Shown piece by piece: positions 15,716 through 25,153 of a stretch of DNA of 43,980 nt. The stretch is from contig CACXUV010000020.1 in the NCBI GenBank assembly GCA_902770845.1, forward strand, positions 1 through 43,980. Reading direction: 5' to 3'. This DNA is from an uncultured Prevotellaceae bacterium (GTDB lineage: Bacteria; Bacteroidota; Bacteroidia; Bacteroidales; Bacteroidaceae). The notes beneath the pieces are model-generated. The model had not been told where the DNA came from, ran no database searches, and saw nothing but the letters and a program-made list of their open reading frames with translations. The position numbers and the translations under genes are program-made. Every line of letters starts with the position of its first letter. Position 1 is the stretch's first letter.

Positions 15716-16315
15716 ATGAACCAACAAGGAAGACCCAAAGTAGCCATCATCGATCCCAACACGCTGGCCGTGCTGGGACTGAAACAGATTCTGCAGAACG
15801 TGATGCCCATCATGACCATTGACTGTTTCGGCTCAATGGCCGAACTGGAAGCCAACCACCCGGAACAGTATGCCCACTACTTTGTTGCCATGAACATTGT
15901 ACTCGAGAACCGACAGTTTTTCACCGAACGCTGCCGACAGACCATTGTGCTCACGCTGTCACTCGACAGCAGCTCGCAGCTGGCTGGCTTCCACTCCATC
16001 TGCATCAACGTGCCGGAACACGACCTGGTGCGCTCGCTGCTGGTGTTGCAGCAGCATGCCCACGGACAGGGGCGCAACCTGCCGCCCATGCCTCGCATCC
16101 TGCAACAGAAGATTCTGTCGGACCGAGAAATCGAGGTAATGTCGCTCATTGTGCAGGGCTTCATCAACAAGGAAATTGCCAACCAGCTGAACATCAGTCT
16201 TTCGACCGTTATTACACACCGCAAGAACATCATGGAAAAACTGGGCATGAAGAGCGTGTCGGCACTGACCATCTATGCCGTTATGCACGGATATGTTGAC
16301 ATCAACAAAATATAA
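15716..16315 (+). CDS. LuxR/NarL-family transcription regulator with degenerate receiver domain
   Basis: A 199-residue DNA-binding protein. The N-terminal ~125 residues have the length and beta-alpha pattern of a receiver domain, with Asp13 in IIDPN. At the expected phospho-acceptor position the strand YFVAM is followed by Asn60 rather than Asp, and no T-x-x-K switch is apparent. The C-terminal GerE helix-turn-helix is intact: LSDREIEVMSLIVQGFINKE to NISLSTVITHRKNIMEKLGM (about 133-180). It probably acts without phosphorylation, perhaps by dimerisation or ligand binding. It lies 23 nt after hisB on the same strand and ends at the terminator at 16341-16374. Confidence 0.85.
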   Translation: MNQQGRPKVAIIDPNTLAVLGLKQILQNVMPIMTIDCFGSMAELEANHPEQYAHYFVAMNIVLENRQFFTERCRQTIVLTLSLDSSSQLAGFHSICINVPEHDLVRSLLVLQQHAHGQGRNLPPMPRILQQKILSDREIEVMSLIVQGFINKEIANQLNISLSTVITHRKNIMEKLGMKSVSALTIYAVMHGYVDINKI

Positions 16316-16340
16316 CAGATAGGCAAAGACAGGCTATCAA

Positions 16341-16374
16341 AAAAAGTCAGGCCGACTTTGGCCTGACTTTTTTA
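16341..16374. terminator. Bidirectional intrinsic terminator
   Basis: GTCAGGCC (16346-16353) and GGCCTGAC (16360-16367) form a perfect stem around GACTTT, flanked by an A-run on the left and a T-run on the right. It can therefore end both the LuxR-type gene (+) and rho (-). Confidence 0.85.
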
Positions 16375-16394
16375 TTTGTTCACAACACTTGCTC

Positions 16395-18338
16395 TTATCC
16401 ATTCATCGACATGAGGAACTCTTCATTGTTACGCGACTGCACCAAGCGATCGCGAACGGTGTTCATGGCCTCCATGGGGTTCATCTCGCTGATGAACTTG
16501 CGGATGATCCACATGCGATTGAGCGTCGTCGGGTCTTGCAACAGGTCGTCGCGACGCGTGCTCGACTGAACAAGGTCGATGGCGGGGAACACGCGCTTGT
16601 TGGAGAGCGAGCGAGACAGCTGCAACTCGGAGTTGCCTGTGCCCTTGAACTCTTCGAAAATCACTTCGTCCATCTTTGAACCCGTATCGATCAGAGCCGT
16701 TGCAATGATGGTGAGCGAGCCACCACCCTCGATGTTGCGAGCTGCACCAAAGAAGCGCTTGGGCTTTTGCAGGGCATTGGCATCGACACCGCCCGTGAGC
16801 ACCTTGCCGCTGGCAGGCGACACGGTGTTGTAGGCACGGGCCAAACGAGTGATGGAGTCGAGGAAGATGACCACGTCGTGACCACATTCCACCATGCGCT
16901 TTGCCTTCTCGAGCACAATACCGGCTATCTTCACATGACGATCGGCTGGCTCGTCGAAGGTAGAGGCAATCACCTCGGCATTCACCGTGCGACTCATATC
17001 GGTAACTTCCTCTGGGCGCTCGTCGATGAGCAGCATCATGATATAAGCCTCAGGATGATTGGCGGCAATGGCGTTGGCAATGTCTTTCATCAGGATGGTC
17101 TTACCGGTCTTGGGCTGAGCCACAATCAAAGCACGCTGGCCCTTGCCTATAGGCGAGAAAAGATCGACAATGCGCGTAGAGGGATTGGTGGTTGAGGGGT
17201 CACCGCAAAGATTGAACTTCTCCTCAGGGAAAAGGGGCGTGAGATGTTCAAAGCTGACGCGATCGCGTACTTCAGAAGGATTGCGCCCGTTGATCATATT
17301 CACCGTTGACAAGGCAAAATACTTCTCGCCATCATGGGGCGGACGCACCGTGCAGTCAATCACATCGCCCGTTTTCAAACCATATTTCTTAATTTGCTGC
17401 GGAGCCACATAAATGTCGTCGGGCGAAGACAAATAGTTGTAGTCGCTGGAGCGCAGGAATCCATAGCCGTCCTGCAGAATCTCAAGCACACCGTTGCCTG
17501 AAATCAGTTCGCCAAAATCGTAGACGTCTTCCTGCGAATGGGCTGCTGACACTACTGGCTGATAAGCTGGTTCGGCATGCTGAACGACAGGACGGTCGAA
17601 AATATCGAGCGTGGGAATGGCTGCCTGGTCTTCGATAGGCAGATCGACCACGGGAATAAAGTCGGTGCCGTCGCCTGGATCGCCCTCCCAGATTCCATCG
17701 GGGTTGGCATCATAGATGGCAGACTCCTGCATGGAATTGCGCTGAGCCATCTTTTCCTGCAACTGCTCCAGCAGGCCCAAATCGGACTCGTTGGACTCTG
17801 CTGCCTCTGCCGACGACTCATCTTCCTCAGCCTCTGCCAGTTCTGGCACCATGCTCACTTCGTCTTCAACAGGCTCAGCACTCTCTTCTGCATCGTTCTC
17901 CTGTGCGGCCTTGGCTGCTTCAGCAGCAGCAATGGCAGCCAGTTCGGCTTTCGACTTGCGACCACGATGCTTGGGAAAGGCGGCCAGGGGATCGGCCTGA
18001 GCTGCATCATCTTGTGCTGGCTGCTCTTCGGCTTCAGCCGCAATCATATCGCCAAAGAGGGAAGGTGTCTCGACGGGCTTGGCCTTTTGGTTGATCACAT
18101 CGTAGTTTTCTCCATCTGTGCCATTCACTGTGTAGACCTTGTCGGTGTCTTTCTTGGCTATTCGTGTTCTCTTGCGCTTGGGCGAGCTGCCGCTTGCGCT
18201 ATCTATAGCTGCCTGATCGAGAATGGCATAAATGACTTTTTCCTGGTCGTCGTTCTGAGATACAGACACGCCAAGCTCTGCCGCAATGCCAAGCAGTTGA
18301 GCCGGATCCAATTGTTCTAATTGTTCTTTTGTGTACAT
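16395..18338 (-). CDS. rho: Transcription termination factor Rho with long disordered insert
   Basis: A 647-residue hexameric RNA helicase that ends transcription at unstructured C-rich RNA. After a short N-terminal helical domain ([20 protein letters not shown]) there is a low-complexity, Glu/Ala/Ser-rich stretch of roughly 200 residues (about 55-270). The S1-like RNA-binding domain ([15 protein letters not shown]) and the ATPase follow, with Walker A PKTGKT at 409-414. E. coli Rho has 419 residues, so the insert explains the excess length. Such inserts are characteristic of Bacteroidota, and in B. thetaiotaomicron the disordered region is reported to drive condensate formation. ATG 18338 is chosen over an in-frame TTG at 18368. 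Confidence 0.96.
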   Translation of the reverse strand: MYTKEQLEQLDPAQLLGIAAELGVSVSQNDDQEKVIYAILDQAAIDSASGSSPKRKRTRIAKKDTDKVYTVNGTDGENYDVINQKAKPVETPSLFGDMIAAEAEEQPAQDDAAQADPLAAFPKHRGRKSKAELAAIAAAEAAKAAQENDAEESAEPVEDEVSMVPELAEAEEDESSAEAAESNESDLGLLEQLQEKMAQRNSMQESAIYDANPDGIWEGDPGDGTDFIPVVDLPIEDQAAIPTLDIFDRPVVQHAEPAYQPVVSAAHSQEDVYDFGELISGNGVLEILQDGYGFLRSSDYNYLSSPDDIYVAPQQIKKYGLKTGDVIDCTVRPPHDGEKYFALSTVNMINGRNPSEVRDRVSFEHLTPLFPEEKFNLCGDPSTTNPSTRIVDLFSPIGKGQRALIVAQPKTGKTILMKDIANAIAANHPEAYIMMLLIDERPEEVTDMSRTVNAEVIASTFDEPADRHVKIAGIVLEKAKRMVECGHDVVIFLDSITRLARAYNTVSPASGKVLTGGVDANALQKPKRFFGAARNIEGGGSLTIIATALIDTGSKMDEVIFEEFKGTGNSELQLSRSLSNKRVFPAIDLVQSSTRRDDLLQDPTTLNRMWIIRKFISEMNPMEAMNTVRDRLVQSRNNEEFLMSMNG

Positions 18339-18433
18339 ACTATAATCTGAGTATCTATTGGTTTCCAAGTGGAAATAATGTTGGGTTGATGCGTTTCACA
18401 GAAGCGGAAACACGGAGTGAAATAAATTCGGGT

Positions 18434-18442
18434 GCAAAGGTA
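18434..18442 (-). promoter_or_regulatory. -7 promoter element of rho
   Basis: TACCTTTGC on the minus strand, about 95 nt before the ATG at 18338, giving a long leader. Rho is autoregulated in several bacteria, and the leader could serve this here (inference). Confidence 0.5.
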
Positions 18443-18462
18443 CAAAAAAATTAGGATTAAGG

Positions 18463-18521
18463 AGATAGGAGTTAGAAGTTTCTATTTGATATTAATTATT
18501 TTTAACTCCTAACTCCTATCT
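18463..18521. repeat. 13-bp inverted repeat between the kinase gene and rho
   Basis: AGATAGGAGTTAG (18463-18475) is perfectly complementary to CTAACTCCTATCT (18509-18521) across a 33-nt A/T-rich loop. It lies just after the minus-strand kinase gene and a T-run follows at 18451-18444. It may act as that gene's terminator or be a small palindromic element. Confidence 0.55.
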
Positions 18522-18529
18522 TCAAAAAT

Positions 18530-19672
18530 TCATTTTTTCAGGGGAACGAGCACACTGAAAGTGGATCCTTCGCCCAGTACCGACTCGACCATGACATCGC
18601 CACCATTCTTGCGTGCAAAGTCTGCACACAACTGCAAGCCAAGACCCGAGCCTTCCTCGCCTCCTGTTCCATAAGTGGTCTCACCTTTATGGAAAATGCT
18701 GTCGATGCGCTCGGGAGCTATGCCCACGCCATGGTCGCACACACTCACCTTGGCATAATCGCCTTCGCGGTGCATGGTGATTTCTATCGTAGACCCTTCG
18801 GGGCTGAACTTCACGGCATTCGACATGAAGTTACGCACCACAGTCTTCAGCATGTCGTTGTCGGCATGCACCATTAAGGGCTGCGTGGTGCCGGTGTATT
18901 CCAGTTTTATTTTCTTGGTCTGAGCAATCATCTCAAAAATATCGACCACTCCGGGAATGATGTCATTCAAATCAAGGTCTTGCAGAACCACGTTCAAACG
19001 GCCCGTCTGGCTCTTGGTCCACTTCAGCAGATTGTCGAGCAGATCGTGCACTTCTTCACTCTCGCGGTTGGCCTTGTCGAGCAGTTCAAACAACTCTGGG
19101 CCAACAACCTCAGGCGACATGGCTGTTACAACCAAATTGAGCACCATGCGAATAGAGGCCATGGGCGAACGCAGGTCGTGGGCAATGACAGAATACATCT
19201 TGTCACGGTTTGAGATGGTGGCACGCAGTTCTTCGTTCTGCTGTTGAATGAGTCGCTTAGCTGCCACAAGCGTAATTTGGTGCATCACACGCACCACCAG
19301 CTCTTCCTTGTTGAAGGGCTTGGTCAGAAAATCGTTGCCACCCACCTGGAAGCCATGCACAAGGTCGCTGGGATTGTTGAGTGCCGTCAGGAAGATGATA
19401 GGAATATCGGCTGTCTCGGGGTCTTTCTTCAGGATCACGGCAGTGTCGAATCCTGAAATGTCGGGCATCATCACGTCGAGCAAAATCAAATCGGGCTTTT
19501 CGGCCTTAGCCTGCTCTATGCACATGTTGCCGCAGTTTGCCGTGCATACCTGGAACTTTTCGTTGGTAAGCAGAATCTTCAACAGCAAGACATTGCTGAC
19601 AACATCGTCAACAATCAGAATCTTATAGTCGGATCTGTTGATTTTTGCTTCAATTTTTTCTCCTAAATCCAT
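18530..19672 (-). CDS. Receiver-histidine kinase hybrid (REC-HisKA-HATPase_c)
   Basis: A 380-residue cytoplasmic signalling protein with no membrane segment. The N-terminal receiver (15-130) is complete: acidic Asp22-Asp23, phospho-acceptor Asp66 in LILLDVMMP and Lys118 in LTKPF. A coiled linker (QQQNEELRATISNRDKMYS) leads to the HisKA H-box SVIAHDLRSPMAS with His165. The ATPase domain has NAVKF (N-box), DHGVGI (G1) and GSGLGL (G2). The receiver-first layout means the kinase is probably controlled by phosphorylation from another kinase. No response regulator is adjacent, so input and output are unknown. Confidence 0.9.
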   Translation of the reverse strand: MDLGEKIEAKINRSDYKILIVDDVVSNVLLLKILLTNEKFQVCTANCGNMCIEQAKAEKPDLILLDVMMPDISGFDTAVILKKDPETADIPIIFLTALNNPSDLVHGFQVGGNDFLTKPFNKEELVVRVMHQITLVAAKRLIQQQNEELRATISNRDKMYSVIAHDLRSPMASIRMVLNLVVTAMSPEVVGPELFELLDKANRESEEVHDLLDNLLKWTKSQTGRLNVVLQDLDLNDIIPGVVDIFEMIAQTKKIKLEYTGTTQPLMVHADNDMLKTVVRNFMSNAVKFSPEGSTIEITMHREGDYAKVSVCDHGVGIAPERIDSIFHKGETTYGTGGEEGSGLGLQLCADFARKNGGDVMVESVLGEGSTFSVLVPLKK

Positions 19673-19700
19673 ATAGTTTTATGGTTAATTCTTTTGATTT

Positions 19701-19733
19701 GCAAAAATAATGGAATTATTTGTAATGGCCAAA
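19701..19733 (-). promoter_or_regulatory. Promoter of the REC-histidine kinase gene
   Basis: Minus-strand TTTG (19733-19730), 20-nt spacer and TATTTTTGC (19709-19701). Confidence 0.65.
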
Positions 19734-19763
19734 GAAAAGTCTCTTTTTTTCTTTTTTATGTGC

Positions 19764-19800
19764 AATAAAAAGTCCCGACACCGTTCTGGTATCGGGACTT
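19764..19800 (-). terminator. Intrinsic terminator of the rpsF-rpsR-rplI operon
   Basis: On the minus strand AAGTCCCGA (19800-19792) pairs with TCGGGACTT (19778-19770). The stem is extended by ACC/GGT inside and is followed by TTTTATT. Confidence 0.85.
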
Positions 19801-19835
19801 CCCGTTTATATCAAAAATGATATGCTTTACAGCGG

Positions 19836-20372
19836 TTATTCTGCAGCGGGAGCTTCTTCTTCCTGCACAGGGGCTTCAGCAACAGGTGCCTCAGCAGCGG
19901 GAGCAGCGGGAGTTTCCTCTACAACGGGGGCATTCTCGGCCACGACCGTTACAGGAATCTCTACAGTAACCTCCTTGTGGAAGTGAACAAGAGCCACATA
20001 TTCGCCCACCTTCTTGATGTCGCGCATGGTGATGATCTTGCGATCCACCTCATGACCCAGTTTCTTCAGCTCTTCAGCCACAGTGGCAGTGTTCACCGAA
20101 CCATAGAGCTGGCCCGTAGCACTCACCTTGGCCTCAATCTTCAGAGCCACGCCCTGCAGAGCATTGCCCTTCTCTTCGGCTGCAGCCTTCAGAGCAGCCA
20201 ACTTGTGAGCCTGCTGCTTCAGGTTCTCGGCCAGCACCTTCTTGGCAGAAGGCGAAGCAATAACACCCTTGCCCTGAGGAATCAGGTAGTTGCGGCCATA
20301 GCCCGACTTCACGTTCACAATATCGTTCTTAAATCCCAGACCGATAATATCTTCTTTCAGTATAATTTCCAT
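19836..20372 (-). CDS. rplI: 50S ribosomal protein L9
   Basis: A 178-residue large-subunit protein that binds 23S rRNA near the L1 stalk and helps keep the reading frame. The N-terminal domain shows MEIILKEDIIGLGFKNDIVN and GYGRNYLIPQGKG, and the long linker helix follows. Residues after about 148 form a Pro/Ala/Glu-rich tail (VVEETPAAPAAEAPVAEAPV and on) that extends beyond the usual ~148-residue L9 and is probably disordered. Last gene of the S6-S18-L9 operon, before the terminator at 19764-19800. Confidence 0.97.
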   Translation of the reverse strand: MEIILKEDIIGLGFKNDIVNVKSGYGRNYLIPQGKGVIASPSAKKVLAENLKQQAHKLAALKAAAEEKGNALQGVALKIEAKVSATGQLYGSVNTATVAEELKKLGHEVDRKIITMRDIKKVGEYVALVHFHKEVTVEIPVTVVAENAPVVEETPAAPAAEAPVAEAPVQEEEAPAAE

Positions 20373-20392
20373 TCTTGCGTCCTCCTTTAAGA

Positions 20393-20659
20393 TTACTTCA
20401 TCAAATCGGTTACGTAAGGCAGCAGTGCAATCTGGCGTGCACGCTTCACGGCCTGAGCCACACGGCGCTGGAACTTCAGCGAAGTACCAGTGATGCGACG
20501 GGGCAGAATCTTGCCCTGCTCGTTCAGGAACTTCTTCAGGAACTCGGGATCCTTATAGTCAATATACTTGATACCGCTCTTCTTGAAACGGCAATACTTC
20601 TTCTTCTTCGTGTCGATAGAAGGAGCTGTGAGATAACGGATTTCTGATTGTTCTGCCAT
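20393..20659 (-). CDS. rpsR: 30S ribosomal protein S18
   Basis: An 88-residue small-subunit protein that forms the platform with S6. Hallmarks are [20 protein letters not shown] and [20 protein letters not shown]. The first Cys region is reduced compared with zinc-binding S18 forms. It lies between rpsF (3-nt gap) and rplI (20-nt gap), the conserved gene order. Confidence 0.97.
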   Translation of the reverse strand: MAEQSEIRYLTAPSIDTKKKKYCRFKKSGIKYIDYKDPEFLKKFLNEQGKILPRRITGTSLKFQRRVAQAVKRARQIALLPYVTDLMK

Positions 20660-20662
20660 GAT

Positions 20663-21010
20663 TTAAGCCTCCTCTACTTTTTTACCCATTTTGTTACGAC
20701 GCTTCTCTGCATACTCGGCAGCAAACTTGTCGAGCTTGACAGTCTGGAAGCGAATGACCTTCTCGTCACGACGATAAGCGGTCTCTAACTTCTCAATCAC
20801 TTCTGGCTCAGCCTTGAACTCGACGAGGAAATAGAATCCTGATGTCTTCTTCTCAATCTGGTAAGCCAGCTTCTTCAGTCCCCAGGCCTCTTCATTCAGA
20901 ATCTCTGCACCTTTATCGGTGAGCACCTTCTTGAACTTTGCGACCGTTTCCTTTGTCTGATCGTCAGACAAAACGGGAGTCAAAATGAAAACGGTTTCGT
21001 ACTGATTCAT
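20663..21010 (-). CDS. rpsF: 30S ribosomal protein S6
   Basis: A 115-residue S6 protein that pairs with S18 on 16S rRNA. The conserved start [18 protein letters not shown] fixes the ATG at 21010; a longer in-frame opening at 21058 overlaps the promoter and is rejected. [20 protein letters not shown] is the family core. First gene of the operon, with its -7 element at 21055-21063. Confidence 0.97.
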   Translation of the reverse strand: MNQYETVFILTPVLSDDQTKETVAKFKKVLTDKGAEILNEEAWGLKKLAYQIEKKTSGFYFLVEFKAEPEVIEKLETAYRRDEKVIRFQTVKLDKFAAEYAEKRRNKMGKKVEEA

Positions 21011-21054
21011 ACGTTCTAAAATGTTTATAAATGTTATTTTTGCAAATTGCGGGT

Positions 21055-21063
21055 GCAAAGGTA
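21055..21063 (-). promoter_or_regulatory. -7 promoter element of the ribosomal operon
   Basis: TACCTTTGC on the minus strand, 44 nt before the rpsF ATG. The -33 TTTG is not evident. Confidence 0.6.
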
Positions 21064-21107
21064 CGAAATATTTGCGAATAATGAATGATAAATTATGAAT
21101 TATTTTG

Positions 21108-21116
21108 TACCTTTGC
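21108..21116 (+). promoter_or_regulatory. -7 promoter element of the 55-aa membrane protein gene
   Basis: TACCTTTGC, 21 nt before the ATG at 21138, with TTTTG just upstream. Divergent from the ribosomal promoter 45 bases away. Confidence 0.55.
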
Positions 21117-21137
21117 TATGTTTTTTAACTATTTTAT

Positions 21138-21305
21138 ATGAAACAAACTGGAATCTTGCTCGTCGTGGTGGGGGTGCTTGCTCTCTTTGCACTCGTTTTC
21201 TTCCACATGGCAGTCGTCAACACGCTACTGCATGCCGCCTTCTTTATTATTATAATAGGTGTAGTGCTGTATGTTTGGGGAATGAAGCGACAGAGCAAGT
21301 ACTAA
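21138..21305 (+). CDS. Small two-helix membrane protein, 55 aa
   Basis: A short open frame with its own -7 element. It begins MKQTGILLVVVGVLALFALV and has two predicted membrane helices (about 5-27 and 31-50) joined by a tiny loop. It ends in a positively charged tail, MKRQSKY, which suggests that the tail is cytoplasmic. It lies between the S6 promoter and the convergent symporter gene, stopping 7 bases before the symporter stop. No family recognised; coding is supported by promoter placement and the composition of the hydrophobic segments. Confidence 0.65.
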   Translation: MKQTGILLVVVGVLALFALVFFHMAVVNTLLHAAFFIIIIGVVLYVWGMKRQSKY

Positions 21306-21312
21306 GAGCTTC

Positions 21313-22662
21313 CTACATTTCGCGCTCCAGCCGGTCGCGCCACAAATATTTGCGTGTTTCGTGAACCAGCACGCCACTCAAGGCTAACAACGACACCAGG
21401 TTGGGGATGGCCATCAGTGCATTCATGCAGTCGGCCAGATTCCAAACTACATTCAGATTGACCACACTGCCTATAAACACGGCAAGAATGTAAAGCACAC
21501 GATAGAGAATCACCCAACGACGTCCTCTCAGATATTCCACGGCACGTTCGCCATAATAGCACCATCCCAGAATGGTGCTGAAGGCGAAAGTGAGCAACCC
21601 CAATGTAAGCAAAGGCTGCCCCACTACGGGAATCTTGCTGAAGGCCATCTTGGTGAGCACGGCTCCATTCTCGAACGATATGTCAGGATAGGCCAGCACA
21701 CTGCTGACAATAACCAACCCCGTCATGGCACAAATGACCACCGTGTCCCAGAAAGTGCCACTGCTTGACACCAATGCCTGGCGCACAGGGTTGCGCGTCT
21801 GTGCGGCAGCAGCCACAATGGGGGCTGAGCCCATGCCCGACTCGTTGGAAAACAGGCCACGGGCAATGCCGTAGCGTGCCGCCATCATTACTGTGGTGCC
21901 CACAAAGCCACCACCTGCTGCTTGCGGACTGAATGCCGAGGAAAGAATGAGCTTCAATGCGGGCCAAAGAAAGCTGGAATTAACAAAGAGAATGTAGATA
22001 CAGCCCAGCACATAGAACAGGGCCATGAAAGGAACGAGTATGCTGCACACACGGGCTATGCTCTTCACGCCACCCAAGATAACGGCTGCCGTCAGCAAAC
22101 AAATGAAAGCGCCCGAGATGACTGGAGCCACGCCGTAGGACTCATGGGCCACCGTGGCTATGGCATTGGCCTGAACTGTGTTGCCAATACCAAAGGAGGC
22201 AATGGCCGTGAACAAGGCAAACAGCACTGCCAGCCACTTCCATCCCAAGCCGCGCTCCAGGGCATACATGGGGCCGCCCAGCATGCGCCCGTTTGCGGTC
22301 TTCACACGATATTTAATGGCCAGAAGACCTTCTGCATATTTTGTTGAAATGCCAAACACGCCCGTAAGCCAACACCAAAGTACTGCTCCCGGTCCGCCCA
22401 GGGCTATGGCCGTGGCCACACCGATGATGTTGCCTGTGCCTATGGTTGCTGCCAGCGCCGTGGCAAGCGAAGCAAACTGCGACACGTCGCCCGTGGCCCC
22501 TGGGTCACGATGAAATGACAATTTGACGGCCTTGAAAATCCACCGTTGAGGAAAACGCAACACAAACGTGAGATAAACGTGTGTGCCCAGCAGCAAAATA
22601 ATCATGGGCCAACCCCATAGCAGGGAACTGGCTTGGGAAAGGAAGTCGTTAAGTCCAGACAT
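21313..22662 (-). CDS. Alanine or glycine:cation symporter (AGCS family)
   Basis: A 449-residue inner-membrane sodium/amino-acid symporter with about ten hydrophobic helices. The family signature lies in GNIIGVATAIALGGPGAVLW and GVFGISTKYAEGLLAIKYR, and the conserved GGPMYALERGLGWKWLA follows. NESGMGSAPIVAAAAQTRNP is the other conserved cytoplasmic loop. Likely imports D/L-alanine or glycine with Na+. It is 43 nt downstream of the Crp/Fnr-type gene and may be co-transcribed with it. Confidence 0.93.
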   Translation of the reverse strand: MSGLNDFLSQASSLLWGWPMIILLLGTHVYLTFVLRFPQRWIFKAVKLSFHRDPGATGDVSQFASLATALAATIGTGNIIGVATAIALGGPGAVLWCWLTGVFGISTKYAEGLLAIKYRVKTANGRMLGGPMYALERGLGWKWLAVLFALFTAIASFGIGNTVQANAIATVAHESYGVAPVISGAFICLLTAAVILGGVKSIARVCSILVPFMALFYVLGCIYILFVNSSFLWPALKLILSSAFSPQAAGGGFVGTTVMMAARYGIARGLFSNESGMGSAPIVAAAAQTRNPVRQALVSSSGTFWDTVVICAMTGLVIVSSVLAYPDISFENGAVLTKMAFSKIPVVGQPLLTLGLLTFAFSTILGWCYYGERAVEYLRGRRWVILYRVLYILAVFIGSVVNLNVVWNLADCMNALMAIPNLVSLLALSGVLVHETRKYLWRDRLEREM

Positions 22663-22705
22663 ATTGTTGTTTTCACATTGGAACGCGGAAGAGCCAGCCC
22701 CTTCC

Positions 22706-23302
22706 CTACATGTTCAAGGCTGCCGTGCGCACACGGCTGAGCGTTTCGGGTGTCATCTGCAAATAGCTGGCAATATATACCAGTGGTGCACGCAACACCA
22801 ACTGAGGCGAACTCTTCACCAGTTTCTGATAGCGATCCTGTGCTGACTCAAAGCGCAGCATGTCGGCTCGCTGCTGACTGATGATGAGCGACTCTTCCAA
22901 TATCTTTCTGTATAGAATCTGAATGTTCACGCTACGCATGGCCACAGCTTCCAGCTCTGCCTTAGGCAGCGCATAGATGATGGTTGGTTCAAGTGCCTGG
23001 ATGGTTTGCTGCGAAGGCTTTTCCTTGAACAGGCTCTCAATGCTCATCATGATGGTGTTCTCAGCAGCCATATACTCCGTCAGATCCTTATTGTTCTTGT
23101 AATAGAACTGTCTCACCAGGCCCTTCACAATCCAATAGATGTTTTTACAAACTTCTCCTTCGCTCAGGATTTTTTCGCCTTTTGCAAATTTCATCGGCAC
23201 AAGCACACTCTCCATGATGTCGAGTTCGTCATGCGTCATGGTGCTGTATCTGCGGGCCAGTTCGCGGGCCACATCGCGTTTTGTTAAACTTAGGGTTGGC
23301 AT
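22706..23302 (-). CDS. Crp/Fnr-family transcriptional regulator
   Basis: A 198-residue regulator. Residues 35-130 have a cyclic-nucleotide-binding fold pattern: KFAKGEKILSEGEVCKNIYW, then IVKGLVRQFYY and ALPKAELEAV. The C-terminal part is a winged helix (PLVYIASYLQMTPETLSRVR), and the protein ends soon after the recognition helix. No Fe-S cysteines of FNR are present, and the phosphate-binding cassette residues of true CRP are not conserved, so its ligand is unknown. It lies 38 nt after lepA and 43 nt before the symporter gene, its most likely neighbour target. Confidence 0.85.
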   Translation of the reverse strand: MPTLSLTKRDVARELARRYSTMTHDELDIMESVLVPMKFAKGEKILSEGEVCKNIYWIVKGLVRQFYYKNNKDLTEYMAAENTIMMSIESLFKEKPSQQTIQALEPTIIYALPKAELEAVAMRSVNIQILYRKILEESLIISQQRADMLRFESAQDRYQKLVKSSPQLVLRAPLVYIASYLQMTPETLSRVRTAALNM

Positions 23303-23340
23303 AGGGGTTGAAAGGATTTTACCGTTATATTATTATGTCA

Positions 23341-25122
23341 TTAGTCTAGTTTCAGCACAGCAAGGAAAGCTTTCTGCGGCACCTCCACATTGCCTATCTG
23401 CTTCATACGTTTCTTGCCTCGCTTTTGCTTTTCAAGCAGTTTGCGCTTACGGCTCACGTCGCCTCCATAGCATTTTGCCAGCACATCCTTGCGCACCTGC
23501 TTCACCGTTTCGCGGGCAATGATTTTTGCTCCGATGGCGGCTTGTATGGCAATATCGAACTGCTGACGAGGAATCAGTTCCTTCAGTTTCTCGCACATGC
23601 GCCGTCCAAAGGTAACGGCATTGTCCTGATGCGTCAGTGTGGAGAGTGCATCAACGGGCTCGCCGTTGAGCAGGATGTCGAGCTTGACGAGCTTCGACGG
23701 ACGGAACGAGTCAACATGATAGTCGAACGAGGCATAGCCCTTGGAAATGCTCTTCAGCTTGTCGTAGAAATCAATGACTATTTCGCCCAGAGGCAACATG
23801 AAGTGCAGCTCCACGCGGTTGCCGCTTACATATTGCTGGTCGAGCAGTTCGCCACGCTTGTCAAGACAGAGTGTCATGATGGGGCCAATAAAGTCGGCTG
23901 CCGTGATAATCGAGGCACGGATGTAGGGTTCCTCAATGAGATCAATCATCACTTGCTCAGGCAGTCCACTGGGATTGTGCACCTCTTTCACTTCGCCCTG
24001 CTTCGTGTAGCACATGTAGGTCACGTTGGGCACCGTCGTAATCACGTCCATGTTGAACTCACGGTCCAGTCGCTCCTGCACAATCTCCATGTGCAACAGT
24101 CCCAGGAATCCGCATCGGAAACCAAATCCCAATGCAATCGACGTTTCGGGCACAAACGTGAGCGAAGCATCGTTCAGCTGCAGCTTTTCGAGCGAAGCAC
24201 GCAAATTCTCATAGTCGGTGGGGTCGATGGGATAGACACCTGCAAAGACCATGGGCTTCACTTCCTGGAAGCCCTCGATGGCAGCCTCGCACGGACGGTC
24301 TACATGGGTAATGGTGTCGCCCACCTTCACCTCCTTGGCATCTTTAATGCCGCTGATGATGTAGCCCACCTCGCCGGTGCCCAGTTCTTTGCGCGGAATC
24401 ATGTCCATCTTCAGCACGCCCACCTCGTCGGCATCATACTCCATGCCCGTGTTGAAGAATTTCACCTTGTCGCCCTTCGAGATTTTTCCGTTCAGAATCT
24501 TGAAATAGGCAATGATGCCACGGAACGAATTGAACACCGAGTCGAAAATCAGCGCCTGTAGCGGAGCCTTCTCGTCGCCAACGGGATGAGGAATGCGCTC
24601 CACCACGGCATTGAGAATATCCTCTACGCCCTCGCCCGTCTTGCCACTGGCACGGATGATGTCTTCGGGATCGCAGCCAATGAGGTCTACAATCTCGTCT
24701 TCCACCTCGTCGGGCATGGCACTGGGCATGTCAATCTTATTGATAACGGGAATGATCTCCAGGTTGTTGTCGATAGCCATATAGAGGTTTGAGATGGTCT
24801 GCGCCTGAACGCCCTGTGTGGCATCGACCACTAGCAAGGCTCCCTCGCAGGCAGCTATAGAGCGGCTCACCTCATAAGAGAAGTCCACATGTCCTGGAGT
24901 ATCTATGAGATTCAGGATGTATTTCTCACCATCCTTCACATATTCCATCTGAATGGCATGGCTCTTGATGGTGATGCCACGCTCTCGCTCCAAATCCATG
25001 TCGTCAAGCATCTGTCCCTCAGTCACCTGAATGGTCTTAGTATATTCCAGCAGGCGGTCGGCCAGGGTCGACTTGCCATGATCAATATGTGCAATAATAC
25101 AGAAGTTTCTAATATGATCCAT
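23341..25122 (-). CDS. lepA: Elongation factor 4 (LepA), translational GTPase
   Basis: A 593-residue ribosome-associated GTPase involved in translation and initiation under stress. G1 is AHIDHGKST (11-19), G2 lies in RGITIKS, G3 is DTPGHVDF and G4 is NKID. The EF-G-like domains III and V and the LepA-specific C-terminal domain ([20 protein letters not shown]) follow. Full family length. First gene of the minus-strand run that continues with the Crp/Fnr and symporter genes. Confidence 0.98.
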   Translation of the reverse strand: MDHIRNFCIIAHIDHGKSTLADRLLEYTKTIQVTEGQMLDDMDLERERGITIKSHAIQMEYVKDGEKYILNLIDTPGHVDFSYEVSRSIAACEGALLVVDATQGVQAQTISNLYMAIDNNLEIIPVINKIDMPSAMPDEVEDEIVDLIGCDPEDIIRASGKTGEGVEDILNAVVERIPHPVGDEKAPLQALIFDSVFNSFRGIIAYFKILNGKISKGDKVKFFNTGMEYDADEVGVLKMDMIPRKELGTGEVGYIISGIKDAKEVKVGDTITHVDRPCEAAIEGFQEVKPMVFAGVYPIDPTDYENLRASLEKLQLNDASLTFVPETSIALGFGFRCGFLGLLHMEIVQERLDREFNMDVITTVPNVTYMCYTKQGEVKEVHNPSGLPEQVMIDLIEEPYIRASIITAADFIGPIMTLCLDKRGELLDQQYVSGNRVELHFMLPLGEIVIDFYDKLKSISKGYASFDYHVDSFRPSKLVKLDILLNGEPVDALSTLTHQDNAVTFGRRMCEKLKELIPRQQFDIAIQAAIGAKIIARETVKQVRKDVLAKCYGGDVSRKRKLLEKQKRGKKRMKQIGNVEVPQKAFLAVLKLD

Positions 25123-25144
25123 GAAAAAAATTGCTTTTTGAAGC

Positions 25145-25153
25145 GCAAAGATA
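25145..25153 (-). promoter_or_regulatory. -7 promoter element of lepA
   Basis: TATCTTTGC on the minus strand, 22 nt before the ATG. No -33 TTTG at normal spacing. Confidence 0.55.

Noticed and set aside
23425..24561. 378-codon ORF opposite lepA
   Set aside because: Antisense shadow; lepA is complete and conserved.
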